The notes under the pieces are model-generated. The model did no database searches, was not told where the DNA came from, and saw only the letters and a list, made by a program, of their open reading frames with translations. Shown here in pieces: positions 16,974-26,483 of a stretch of DNA of 64,000 bases (the first letter of the stretch is position 1; every line of letters starts with the position of its first letter). This stretch comes from Planctomycetota bacterium (lineage in GTDB: Bacteria; Planctomycetota; UBA8108; JACQVS01): positions 1-64,000 of the forward strand of contig JANQLS010000072.1 of NCBI GenBank assembly GCA_028280485.1, given 5' to 3'. A program made the position numbers and the translations under genes.

Positions 16974-19085
16974 ATGAATATCGAACAACTACGATCACAA
17001 ATAGAACAAACAACCTCGCGTTACAACAAAGCTAAAAATAGACGCGATGAACGCTCTAAAAATTTTAAGGATTTAGGCCGTGATGGGGATTTGAGTAAAG
17101 TAGATTCAAAAGAGCGTATTATATCCCGTTTAAAACACCTGGGGAAAAGTTCACTTGTAGGAAAGATTAGAAACGATGAAGAAATTAATTTATCTTCTCT
17201 ATCAAACGTAAATATTCTTGAGAGAATAATTGGAGAAGATGACCTTCTGGGATCTAAATATTTAACCGATGGGGCCCGAGTTGGACGAGCGGTTGGGCGT
17301 GTTATTGACCAAGGAAGCGGGTTTGGTTTTGGTACTGGATTTCTAGTTTCTCCACGTCTCTTAATGACTAATAACCACGTCCTAAGAACTAAAAGCGAAG
17401 CTGCGAATTCTTCTATTCAATTTGACTATGTAGATGGGATTGAAACAAATCCAATTGTTTTTAAAATCACTCCAAATGATTTTTTTATCACCAATGTCTC
17501 GCTTGACTACACATTAGTAGCAATTGAGGAAATAAATGTTGGTGGAATTAGAAGTGATTCACGTGGTTGGTTAAGGCTGATTCCTGAGTCTGGAAAAACT
17601 CTTGTCACCGAAAATGCCAGTATTATCCAACACCCAGGTGGGCAAACTCAAAAAGTTGCTTTGCGTAACAATAGAATCACAGACGTTGTAGATGATTTTC
17701 TCCACTACGAGTCTGATACTCAGCCGGGATCTTCTGGATCCCCTGTTTGTAACGATCAGTGGGAATTATCCGCCCTCCACCATGCTGGAGTACCTAAAAA
17801 AGATGCGGCTGGAAAATACCTCCTTAAAGATGGTTCTATTTGGGATGGAAGTAAATCCACCGTTCATCTTATTGCTTGGGTTGCCAACGAAGGAGTAAGA
17901 ATTAGCCGAATTGTTGAAGATCTCAGGAGCAGATTAAGCAATGAAAGGCTCTCATGGTCAGACCTTTTAGAACAAGCTTTCTCTCCCCCACCAAGGTCAG
18001 ACCACCCTGTCTATTCCCATTTAAAAGATAAACAACACTCCTCTAACACAAGCGGAATATCTATGACTCAGAAGGGTAATAAAGCCTCGATAACCATCCC
18101 CTTAAATATTGATTTAACAATGGGATTCGGTAGCTCTAATTCAATTGCAAATCTGGTTCATCAGCCATCAGATGATCAAGATCAACCTAATACTGAATTG
18201 GACCATGATCTTGATCGAGAAATTCAATCTGGAATTCGAGAATTTGAGGATGCGAGCACTAGGACTTATTTTGATGAAGAAGCAGATTTTCAGGCTTGCG
18301 AGGAATATTACCAAGATTGGCCAGGCTCTGCTACTGAAGACGATTGGTTCGATTATTTCAGCTCCTTAGTTAGAAATACTCACTCAACTGTACTTTCCTA
18401 TCGAAGAGCCAGGTTACAACATCTATACCCTTGGATAGATTTGAGACCTGATGAACTAAATTTACGAAGTGTTTATTCAGGAGAAAGATTAGATGCAAGA
18501 GAGGTGTTATTAGCAGAGCTCAAAATAGAACGGCTTCGCAATGAAGCATTGAAAAAAATTCTCTCTAATGAAAGCTTAAGTGAAGAAGATTTCGAGTTAG
18601 AGCTTTTAGCATTAGAAAATCAATTTCCATTTAACTGTGAACACGTGGTTCCACAATCATGGTTTTCTAAAAGACAACCAATGAGAGCCGATCTTCACCA
18701 TCTGTTCACTTGTGAGCCGCGCTGCAATAGTTACCGAAGCAATATCCCCTACTGGGATTTTTCCGTTAATCCAGAAGAGGCTAGACCCGATCATTGCGGT
18801 CTTCGTTCCGATGATAAATTTGAGCCTGAAGCCGGGCACGGAACAGTTGCAAGAGCCACACTTTATTTCATTCTTCGTTATCCTGGGCTCGTTGGTGATC
18901 ACTCTCGTGAACTAAGAGAAAATCGTCTCCCTATTCTCCTTAATTGGCATAATGATGATCCTGCAGATGAATATGAGTGGCACCGAAATCATGCCATTTA
19001 TGAAGTTCAAGGCAATAGAAATCCATTAATTGATTATCCCAGCGTTTCAGAGGTCATCAATTTTTCACGCGGTCTTGGTGGGTAG
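16974..19085 (+). CDS. Trypsin-like protease fused to Endonuclease I-type nuclease, 703 aa
   Basis: Residues 1-100 are a charged helical region. A V8/trypsin-type protease follows at about 100-320: GTGFLVSPRLLMTNNHVL (His), VSLDYTLVAIEE (Asp), SDTQPGSSGSPVCN (Ser). After an acidic linker, residues 540-690 carry a His-Me-finger nuclease of the Endonuclease I group: FNCEHVVPQSWF, RADLHHLFTCEP and CNSYRSNIPYWDF. These correspond to the EHVVP, DLHHL and N-x-x-RSN landmarks of that family. There is no signal peptide, although stand-alone Endonuclease I enzymes are usually exported. GGAGG lies 9 nt before the ATG. An intracellular protease joined to a non-specific nuclease suggests a proteolytically armed suicide effector; that role is inference. 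Confidence 0.85.
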   Translation: MNIEQLRSQIEQTTSRYNKAKNRRDERSKNFKDLGRDGDLSKVDSKERIISRLKHLGKSSLVGKIRNDEEINLSSLSNVNILERIIGEDDLLGSKYLTDGARVGRAVGRVIDQGSGFGFGTGFLVSPRLLMTNNHVLRTKSEAANSSIQFDYVDGIETNPIVFKITPNDFFITNVSLDYTLVAIEEINVGGIRSDSRGWLRLIPESGKTLVTENASIIQHPGGQTQKVALRNNRITDVVDDFLHYESDTQPGSSGSPVCNDQWELSALHHAGVPKKDAAGKYLLKDGSIWDGSKSTVHLIAWVANEGVRISRIVEDLRSRLSNERLSWSDLLEQAFSPPPRSDHPVYSHLKDKQHSSNTSGISMTQKGNKASITIPLNIDLTMGFGSSNSIANLVHQPSDDQDQPNTELDHDLDREIQSGIREFEDASTRTYFDEEADFQACEEYYQDWPGSATEDDWFDYFSSLVRNTHSTVLSYRRARLQHLYPWIDLRPDELNLRSVYSGERLDAREVLLAELKIERLRNEALKKILSNESLSEEDFELELLALENQFPFNCEHVVPQSWFSKRQPMRADLHHLFTCEPRCNSYRSNIPYWDFSVNPEEARPDHCGLRSDDKFEPEAGHGTVARATLYFILRYPGLVGDHSRELRENRLPILLNWHNDDPADEYEWHRNHAIYEVQGNRNPLIDYPSVSEVINFSRGLGG

Positions 19086-19456
19086 TTATAGGGAATTAAA
19101 AAAATTAGAAAAAGGATTTTCTGATTTGTTGTAGCAATTGCTTTTTTCTATAGGTAGCGAAGTATAAGTATCATGAAATTAAAAGCTATCTGAAACATGG
19201 AATTGCTAACGTTAGAATACAGAATTTACAAACGAGATTCATAATGTGACTACTGAATCATCTAAGCCTTTGATCGCGCTCGATTCATCGAGGGGTCAGC
19301 TACTCTGCCGTTTGTATTTTGAGTTCTAAAGAACAACCTACCAATTAGCTACCACAACTTCCTTAACTCTTTTGCTACGGTTGCAGGGCCGGAAATGTCG
19401 ATGGCCTTTTAAGAAATAGCAACTCTCTTTCTATCCCACTTAAAGAGAATAAATTA
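19086..19456. other. Intergenic region
   Basis: No gene, repeat or strong hairpin is seen. It probably contains the promoter for the membrane protein at 19457. Confidence 0.4.
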
Positions 19457-20809
19457 ATGAACTTCCAAAAACATAAAATCGAGCTTAAATCACAAGTGAT
19501 TATTATTCATAAACGATCTTATCGAACTCGTTTATGGCTATTATTGTTCTCATTAATTCTATTTGCAAAATTAACCACTCCCCATGTCATAGCAAAAGAA
19601 AAGACTGAAAATGATGAGCAAGCCAAGATCTCTTCAGCAAGAATATACATGCCTGACGGGCAACATATAAATCGATGGGTAAAAATATTTATTGAGGGCT
19701 TAGACAGCCAGGAAAAGTTCTCCAAGGACTCAGTCAAGACCTTATTTTTATTATGTAAAGGGAAAAAAGTTAATGCCACCGTTCAATACGTATCTAAAGA
19801 CCAACAATATGAGCGTAAAAATCCGGATGGCCCTACTCCTGACACTGTAGTAGGTACTTTATTATTATGTAGTGTAGACCTAAAAAAAGTGGAAAAAGAA
19901 AAGCTCTTTGGATGGAAGGGTTGGAAGCCTGCCGCTAAGGTTCGACCTGTTGTTAAGTTGGTCGACCGAACCCTAACAGGGGACTTTGTCACCATCGCTA
20001 ATTCTAAGTCTGCCGTAATAATAACTTGCTCAATGCTTTTACTTGTATTGCTGCTTCTTTGGTGGTTTGGAAGGAATGATGAAGGCCTAGTGGGACTCTT
20101 AAAAGAATCGTCTGGCCGCTTATCTCTAACTCGGACCCAAATAGCACTTTTCACACTTGGAATCGGTGGTACTACTTTTGGCTATGGCCTTATGATGCCT
20201 GAGTCTCCAGAAATCCATCCCACACTGTTATTTCTAATGGGGGTTCCTCTCGCTGGTGGAGCATTGAGCCACTTTAGAGAGAAACAAGTAAAATGCAGCT
20301 CTAATAATGAGCCCACCACAACTCCTTCTCTAGTCCACCTTATTTCGATAGATGTTGGTAACGGCAGCCAACTATCTATTCCCAGGGCTCAGATGGTTTT
20401 CTGGACGATAGTCACACTTTGTTTATTTGTTGGACGTTCTTTAACTAGTGACACCTTGTGGGAAGTACCGTGGCAATTGGTAGTACTTATGGGAATGAGT
20501 CAAGCAGGATATGTAGGCGCAAAGTATGCCCCCCCTGATAGCCTTAATTACAAGGTTCCTGAGACTCTCTCTGTAAATCAAGAGCTAAATCTTATACCCA
20601 CTTGGTTAGGTGCTCCAATTCGTGATTTTACAGTTAAAGAGGGTGAGCTACCTCCAGGGATGCAGCTAAATCCTAGTAGTGGTTTCATTACTGGCAAGCC
20701 AACTAAGGAATGTGCAGGAAAAACCTTTACCGTCGTGATCGCTGCTAAAGCATTTACTGGACATACCACTGCTGTGATTGTCTTTAAATTTTCAGAACTT
20801 GTTGATTGA
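19457..20809 (+). CDS. Multi-pass membrane protein with putative Ig (He_PIG-like) tail, 450 aa
   Basis: A hydrophobic start (LWLLLFSLILFAKL, about residues 28-41) acts as signal or anchor and is followed by an extracytoplasmic-looking domain of about 140 residues. Then come membrane segments near 188-206 (ITCSMLLLVLLLLWWF), 230-270 (two) and 310-360 (two). The last 80 residues hold GELPPGMQLNPSSGFITGKP, the hallmark of putative Ig (He_PIG) repeats. Two hydrophilic loops begin SRAQ/LTRTQ-like (SLTRTQIALF and SIPRAQMVFW), suggesting an internal duplication of a membrane hairpin. The ribosome binding site is weak. Function is unknown. Confidence 0.7.
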   Translation: MNFQKHKIELKSQVIIIHKRSYRTRLWLLLFSLILFAKLTTPHVIAKEKTENDEQAKISSARIYMPDGQHINRWVKIFIEGLDSQEKFSKDSVKTLFLLCKGKKVNATVQYVSKDQQYERKNPDGPTPDTVVGTLLLCSVDLKKVEKEKLFGWKGWKPAAKVRPVVKLVDRTLTGDFVTIANSKSAVIITCSMLLLVLLLLWWFGRNDEGLVGLLKESSGRLSLTRTQIALFTLGIGGTTFGYGLMMPESPEIHPTLLFLMGVPLAGGALSHFREKQVKCSSNNEPTTTPSLVHLISIDVGNGSQLSIPRAQMVFWTIVTLCLFVGRSLTSDTLWEVPWQLVVLMGMSQAGYVGAKYAPPDSLNYKVPETLSVNQELNLIPTWLGAPIRDFTVKEGELPPGMQLNPSSGFITGKPTKECAGKTFTVVIAAKAFTGHTTAVIVFKFSELVD

Positions 20810-21090
20810 TCTAAAAAATACTATTCCTCCCATTAACAGAACGGCGCTGGACCTCAGTTACAGTTGCAGAAAGTAGCCGAGAGGCTTACTCCCATTCCGG
20901 GCCACCTTTTGTTCAGCCCAGGTATTCTTAATGAAGCAATTGAACGATCTTCAGATGGGATAAATCTAAATCTATCCACCACTCAGTGAAGGAATAAATC
21001 ATCAACTCAAGATTAGTAGACCGAGTAAGAAAAACGGAATTATAGATCGCTTTTAAAACTAGGTAAATCATTTCACAAAGGAAGAAAAGT
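20810..21090. other. Intergenic region
   Basis: No reading frame or structure is recognised. AAAGGAAG near its end is the ribosome binding site for the haloperoxidase frame at 21091. Confidence 0.4.
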
Positions 21091-22845
21091 ATGACGGATT
21101 ATCGTCGCGAGAACGCCTACAAAGTGCGTATAGATGCTGCAAAAAAAGCTTGAGAAAGAAACCATCCCAAACATAAGGCCAATGGCGATGAGCAACGCTT
21201 TTCGTCGGCTAATTATCCCATGTGTTTTACAAAAGGTCTAGATCACTGCAAAGATACCGGCCTTATTTCGAATAAGGAAGATTTTGAGCAATTCAGAAGA
21301 GCAATAGATGAGGGATTTATTGACCCTTTTACTTCAGAAGTACCCCCATCACCATCTAAGGATAGAGGATGGGAAGCACCTACTGCTGGTATCACCTATG
21401 ACCTTCAAGGTCCTGACGCTCAAGCCGTTACAATGGATCCCGCACCAACGTTAGGATCAGATGAATTAGCATATGAAATGGCTGAAGTATATGAGTTAGC
21501 CTTGTTACGAGATGTTCATTTCAAAGAATTTAACGGGGACGATCCTAAATGTGAAAAAATCAAGAGCACTCTCGATAGACTAAATTCACTAAAATATACA
21601 GAGAAAGGATTTCCAAATCGCCCTCGTATAAACAAAGACGGATTAATAAACTCACAGAATTTGTTTCGAGGATCTTCTCCTAATGTTGAAATTGGCCCTT
21701 ATTTATCCCAATTCCTTTTAATAGGAAATGATTTACCTGGTGATGTCAGCCTGACCGAGGGCCTCATCGAATATGGCGCTTTGACAATCAGCCAAAAAGT
21801 TCCTGTCGCAAAAATAAATACGGACTACTTAACTTCATGGGAAAATTGGCTTGAAGCTCAAAACGGTAAAAAGCTCTTAAACACGGATACGCTATTTGAT
21901 AAGGAAGCCGGTCGTAGATTTATTTCAACTCCTCGTGATCTTGCTACCTACGTTCATTTCGATGCCTTATATGAGGCATACCTAAATGCCTGCTTAATTC
22001 TACTTTCAATGAAAACGCCCTTTGCCCCTGGTTTTTCAAATCTTTCAGGCCAAGGGAGTTATTTTCTCAACAGTTTAGATTTTGAAAACCCAAATCATAT
22101 CAAGTGGGAAACTCATCAACGCGCTGCTAATGGATTTGCCCTTTATGGTGGCCCTCATATCTTGACTTTAGTTACTGAAGTAGCAACTCGAGCACTAAAA
22201 GCCGTTAGGTTTCAAAAATTCAATACACATATTAGGCTTCGACCTGAAGCTCTTTCTGGTCGAATTGAAAAGGCCGACGTGATTGAGGATATTTACAAAC
22301 AAGTTGGAGACTCTTTTTCAAAATTAAGAGAGTCAATTGCCCCGACTGTTTCAGCAATTCAAGATTTAAATCCAGAAAATACCGCTCTTTTACCCATGGC
22401 TTTTCAAGAAGGATCGCCTATGCATCCCTCATATGGTGCTGGGCATGCTACAGTCGCAGGTGCCTGCGTAACAATTTTAAAGGCGTTCTTCGATACCGAT
22501 ACTGTATTTGTTTGTAGAGAAGGAAAGTCGTTATTTGACCGTTATAAAAAAGGTGATTCACCAATTGAATATGTACCGAGTTCTGATGGCTCGTGTTTAG
22601 ACGGCAATCAGAAAGGTTCATATCTAACTCTAGAAGGTGAGCTTAATAAGCTCGCTGCCAATATTTCTATTGGTAGAAATATGGCCGGAGTCCATTACTA
22701 CTCAGACTATTATGATAGTCTTCGAATGGGAGAGCAGATTGCAATTGGAATACTTGAGGAACAAGCTCTTTGTTATCCAACAGATCCTTTTGTACTTACA
22801 GTTCCGACATTTGACGGAGACGTAGTAAGAATTGGAACAAGGTAG
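21091..22845 (+). pseudogene. Vanadium-dependent haloperoxidase interrupted by one in-frame TGA
   Basis: The true start is ATG 21091 (MTDYRRENAYKVRIDAAKKA), preceded by AAAGGAAG at 8 nt. Codon 21 is TGA (21151-21153). The same frame then resumes with ERNHPKHKANGDEQRF and runs unbroken to the normal end, giving about 584 residues, the usual size. Family landmarks are WEAPTAGITYDLQGPDAQA, EMAEVYELALLRDV, the active-site HPSYGAGHATVAG and NMAGVHYYSDYYDS with the vanadate-binding His. The enzyme oxidises halides with hydrogen peroxide. An internal ATG at 21220 would give 541 aa without the N-terminus, but has no Shine-Dalgarno sequence. The single lesion suggests a recent mutation, a sequencing error, or readthrough. 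Confidence 0.85.
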
Positions 22846-22916
22846 AAGTTAGGACCTGCTTACTACCCTCCCCTATTCATCAGGAAAAATAGATTTTATT
22901 AATCACGTTCCATTTG

Positions 22917-22965
22917 AGAATCAGCTATCGCTTTATCATCATCAATCAAAGCGATAGCTGATTCT
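22917..22965. repeat. Perfect 18-bp stem-loop after the haloperoxidase
   Basis: Arms at 22917-22934 and 22948-22965 are exactly complementary around a 13-nt loop (ATCATCATCAATC). It lies about 70 nt past the haloperoxidase stop. There is no T-run on either side, so it is not a standard intrinsic terminator. It may stabilise mRNA ends or bind a protein. Confidence 0.75.
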
Positions 22966-23154
22966 GTAAATTGAGATAATAAACTTAGATTCACTTTCAA
23001 GTTCCGATACCCGTATCTATGATGAGTTAGATATCCATAATCGTTGCCAATTTGAACCTAAAAACTCCCCCGTTGTCAAAGTAGCTGTTGATAATTGAGT
23101 TTTAAAATTTTCACTCTGAAGATAATCAACATTCCAAATACCATGTCTTCAGTT

Positions 23155-23364
23155 CTAAATATTTGAGTATCCTTCCAGTGCTGGAGCAATGTTATAAGAC
23201 AAATAAATAGTTGAAAAGGCAATGTAAGCGACATAATGGCCAACTAACGCAAATATGAGGAACGATTCTCTACCATTAAATAATCGTTTTAAATTTTTCA
23301 TGTATTCAAAAGTTAACACGAAAATTGTTAAGATATTACGCTGTGATTTTTTTCTAATTTTCAT
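23155..23364 (-). CDS. Small membrane protein, 69 aa
   Basis: A textbook AGGAGG lies 6 nt before the ATG at 23364, making this a credible gene despite its size. The N-terminus is very basic (MKIRKKSQR) and runs into a hydrophobic segment (NILTIFVLTFEY). A second, longer one follows (FLIFALVGHYVAYIAFSTIYLSY). A two-span or one-span inner-membrane protein is expected. No family is recognised. It is transcribed against its neighbours. Confidence 0.6.
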   Translation of the reverse strand: MKIRKKSQRNILTIFVLTFEYMKNLKRLFNGRESFLIFALVGHYVAYIAFSTIYLSYNIAPALEGYSNI

Positions 23365-23590
23365 TTCAAGACCTCCTGAATATTTTGCAAAAGTAAAACT
23401 ACCTATTAGATGTGCTAATTCGTAAAAACATTCTTGGATTTGAGAAGATTAGCGACCACATCATCGAGCTATAAGCACAGTCAATTAATTACTTTAGAAC
23501 AAATTCTGGCAAACAAAATTACGAATTTATCCTATATATAGAACACGTTGTTATGGAGTCTTCATTGGAATAGTAGGAGGCAAGAGGCGC

Positions 23591-24094
23591 GTGAAGAATT
23601 ATCAAAAGAGTAATAATGGATACCCTCCTTGGGTCGAGCCCGTGTCTCAAGAACCGCCTCCTGAAATTATAGCTGCTCGCAATCTTGGCGAAGAAGACTC
23701 GCAATCACCTTCAAAGCAGGGGCTCACAGAATTCGAGATTGCTATTATCCAGGAAGCCGTTTCCGATTTTCTTCACCAGGATATCCCTAAAGGAAAAAAT
23801 AAAAAAAAGACCCGTGCCAAAATTAAAAAAATGATGGCCGTTTTTATGGAATTTTCTCTATCAGAGAATAAACGAATAAAATCTCAACTTGCTCAAAAAT
23901 TCCGCATCCACGAAAGCACTGTTCGCTATTGGATTAAAAAAGTATCTGCATATTTAGCCGAGAATATTCGTATAAAACGAACTGAAAATAAATTACCTGA
24001 TAAAAATTTACGGACTTCGGACGTAAACAATAAGCCTAATGATACTTCAATTACTACCAACACCAATGTTGCTAGTAGAAAGGATTCCGAATGA
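23591..24094 (+). CDS. Sigma-region-4-like HTH protein, 167 aa
   Basis: The GTG at 23591 is chosen because TAGGAGG lies 10 nt upstream. The Pro-rich N-terminus is disordered. Residues 45-130 are helical and include KRIKSQLAQKFRIHESTVRYWIKK, split here as KRIKSQLAQKF and RIHESTVRYWIKK, which is a clear helix-turn-helix of the sigma-region-4/LuxR style. The tail is polar and Asn/Thr-rich. The stop overlaps the start of the metalloprotease gene as ATGA, so the two are coupled. The pair recalls the ImmR/ImmA arrangement, in which a metalloprotease destroys its partner DNA-binding protein; this comparison is inference, not homology. Confidence 0.65.
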   Translation: MKNYQKSNNGYPPWVEPVSQEPPPEIIAARNLGEEDSQSPSKQGLTEFEIAIIQEAVSDFLHQDIPKGKNKKKTRAKIKKMMAVFMEFSLSENKRIKSQLAQKFRIHESTVRYWIKKVSAYLAENIRIKRTENKLPDKNLRTSDVNNKPNDTSITTNTNVASRKDSE

Positions 24095-25548
24095 AGAGCA
24101 CCGTAAACGCGTTAGATTGGGTAGTAAAAAAACTTGAATCACTATCCAAAATTGATGACACAGATGATATTAATTCTGACCAAAGTCATGCTTTATCTAT
24201 TATTGCGGAGTCCGCGTCTTGCGTTCTGGATATCGAAGAAAAAAAACGTTCCCTGGGGCTTATAAAAAAAATCTCGGCCGCACAAAAAATTTCTTCTAAA
24301 CAAATAGTTGAACTTCGTAAAAAACTCATCGAAAGACATGCAACTATTCGGTCTTGGGTTTATCAGCAACTTTCCCGTCAATCTGCTGCTAACGTAAAGG
24401 TAGAATTCTTAGCTCTATCTAAAACCGCCTCTCCAATTTTAATTGGCCATATGAATGAACGAGGTGATTTCGATATGGAAGAGGTACAAGAAATGATATC
24501 AGATCGAGAAACTAAAATTTCAACTCTGTTTTCTGGATCTGAGCGAAAACTTATTGTCGCTCGCGTTACACCTGAATATTTAAAACAATGTGACGCAGCT
24601 TTAGTTGAATTATCCCCCACTCATCACGTAATTTTTGCGCGCTCGGACGCTATAAACATGCCTGAAATTGTACAACATGAGCTTGGTCATTTAGTTGACC
24701 GGTATGAACTAGATGATGGCCACGACAAGCCCAGAGTAACTCCACCACCTTCCGTATACGCAGAGGATCAACGCGAGGTTGACCAAGACCCAAAACGTGT
24801 GATTACTCGCTGGGTAGCACATGAAATGCCCCTATCTCGTAGCTCTGGAGCACTGATCGATGCTGGAAGTACATGCCTTGAAATGTGGAATAGAATAATC
24901 GAGCAAATAACTTCTGGAATACTTCGATTTCTTATGATCTTAACTAACAACTTTAGTGTCCTTGACGAATACAAAAAGAACATGGCTTCTGTTGCTCCAC
25001 ATACAAAGGTTAGAACCTATGGCTCTACTTTTGATGCTGATCATTTAGCTTTTTTTCCTGTGGATCAAGACGAAATTCAAAAGCAAATCCTAAGGGAAGA
25101 TTTCTTCCCTTCTCATGTTTTTATTGGGACTAACGGTATTCAGTTTTATCCAGATGGGCGTATCAGTTTCGGATATCATGGTGATCAACCAGAATTGTTA
25201 GTAAAACGACTACTATTCAAAAAACCGACAGACCAAAGAATCATCCTTGCGACACCCAAGAAAATTGGAGACGCCGGTGCGATGCGATTTGATATCACAT
25301 CACTCGGGGATGAGCTTGACACAAGCGCTCCCATATATTTAGTTACTACGGACCCAGAAGAAGTGGATCGCGAAAGATTCATTGAACAATTTCGTATTTT
25401 CACAAGTGAGGCGATGCAGAATAAATTGAGAAAACTGGGCCTTAGGTTTAACTGGATAACTGTACAAGAATCAGAAGGCTTGTCTCTCAAAAAGAATAAA
25501 GAACTAACGTTTGAACCAGACAGTGGAAGAGAAAGTATTAACAAATAA
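24091..25548 (+). CDS. HExxH zinc metalloprotease-like protein, 485 aa
   Basis: Zinc-binding and catalytic motif MPEIVQHELGHLVDRYEL sits at about residues 192-209 (HELGH). Possible third ligands lie downstream in the acidic EDQREVDQDPKRV and VAHEMPLS regions. The first 110 residues are helical with Lys-rich segments. A later alpha/beta region (VFIGTNGIQFYPDG, IYLVTTDPEEVDRERF) may be a separate domain. There is no signal peptide or transmembrane helix. It overlaps the HTH gene by 4 nt. It is likely a cytosolic protease whose first target may be the HTH partner (inference). The family is not recognised beyond the metal motif. Confidence 0.7.
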   Translation: MKSTVNALDWVVKKLESLSKIDDTDDINSDQSHALSIIAESASCVLDIEEKKRSLGLIKKISAAQKISSKQIVELRKKLIERHATIRSWVYQQLSRQSAANVKVEFLALSKTASPILIGHMNERGDFDMEEVQEMISDRETKISTLFSGSERKLIVARVTPEYLKQCDAALVELSPTHHVIFARSDAINMPEIVQHELGHLVDRYELDDGHDKPRVTPPPSVYAEDQREVDQDPKRVITRWVAHEMPLSRSSGALIDAGSTCLEMWNRIIEQITSGILRFLMILTNNFSVLDEYKKNMASVAPHTKVRTYGSTFDADHLAFFPVDQDEIQKQILREDFFPSHVFIGTNGIQFYPDGRISFGYHGDQPELLVKRLLFKKPTDQRIILATPKKIGDAGAMRFDITSLGDELDTSAPIYLVTTDPEEVDRERFIEQFRIFTSEAMQNKLRKLGLRFNWITVQESEGLSLKKNKELTFEPDSGRESINK

Positions 25549-25667
25549 TTTGGTACAGATAGCAATTCACACGAGATTGTTTTGGGGCTGGCTTAGCAAA
25601 ATGCATATGAAGCCGCCCACACACTATTAAATTGATACACCTCTAGAAACCAGCGAGAAACACCTCA

Positions 25668-26483
25668 ATGGGACTTTCAGATGGCTTTTTAATTGATTTG
25701 ACTGGTCCGTTCACGGAAACAGAAATCCATACCCAATTGGTTTCGTATGGTCGGAGTGCTTCAGAGAATCTTGATTCACTAATCGAGACCGAATGGAATG
25801 TCGCTTTGAATCGCGCGGAGGCGGCCAAAAAGACTCTGTTCAACGGCGAACTTCTTCGGCTAAACAAATACTCAGTATCTTCTCGAAACACGCAAAAAAT
25901 TCTCAATCTTGACCTTGGCCCAACTTCTTACAAAGATTTTGTGGGTAGTAACCTCAATCCAGCGGCAGAGCCAGAATCTTTTTCTGACGATTCATTGGCT
26001 AACCCGCTTGGCACTTCTGTAATTCTCAAGACAGCTGACGGGAGTCTTGTCTTTGGGCTTCGAAGCGACTCTGTTTTCTATCATGCCGGGTATGTACAAA
26101 CTTTCGGTGGGACCTTGGAGACGCAGGATATCGGCAAAGACGGACAAGTGTCAGTCTTCGACAGCATTCGGCGTGAGGTTCTTGAAGAGCTGCCTCTTCA
26201 AGATTCCGAACTCGTCGTTCCGTACTGTCTTGCGCTTGTTCGAGATTGTGAGATTCGCCAACCTGAGATGATCTTCCAGGCAAGGGCAGCAATATCATAT
26301 GACGAAATCAAGCGGCGCTGGGATGACAAAATCAAGCGGCGCCCTGCCGGCATATGGGAACACGTTGATTTAGTTCGCCTTTGCGACTCAGAGGAAGGAA
26401 TTCGAACCTTTCTCCAGGAAGGCTCCCCTATCACCCCAGTCGTTGCGGCGGCCCTCCACGTACACAAGCAGTTGCACGTGTAA
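25668..26483 (+). CDS. Nudix-like hydrolase, 271 aa
   Basis: A Nudix-type core is visible: TSVILKTADGSLVFGLRSDSV leads into YHAGYVQTFGGTLE and then DSIRREVLEELPLQ. This fits the GG...E...REVxEEL box but with a longer-than-usual insertion between GGTLE and REVLEEL. Such proteins cleave nucleoside diphosphate-X compounds (for example ADP-ribose or sugar nucleotides). The first 100 residues form an extra domain. GC content is clearly higher than in the genes to the left, as in the adjacent TIR/macro pair, suggesting common import. It is divergent from the macro-domain gene with an IS-like remnant in between. A link to ADP-ribose signals is inference. Confidence 0.65.
   Translation: MGLSDGFLIDLTGPFTETEIHTQLVSYGRSASENLDSLIETEWNVALNRAEAAKKTLFNGELLRLNKYSVSSRNTQKILNLDLGPTSYKDFVGSNLNPAAEPESFSDDSLANPLGTSVILKTADGSLVFGLRSDSVFYHAGYVQTFGGTLETQDIGKDGQVSVFDSIRREVLEELPLQDSELVVPYCLALVRDCEIRQPEMIFQARAAISYDEIKRRWDDKIKRRPAGIWEHVDLVRLCDSEEGIRTFLQEGSPITPVVAAALHVHKQLHV

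Noticed and set aside
21151..21153. Recoding of TGA as an amino acid in this organism
   Set aside because: Many intact genes here end with TGA (both sigma/kinase operons use ATGA overlaps), so TGA is a normal stop; the other internal stops are in clearly decayed genes and include TAG and TAA.
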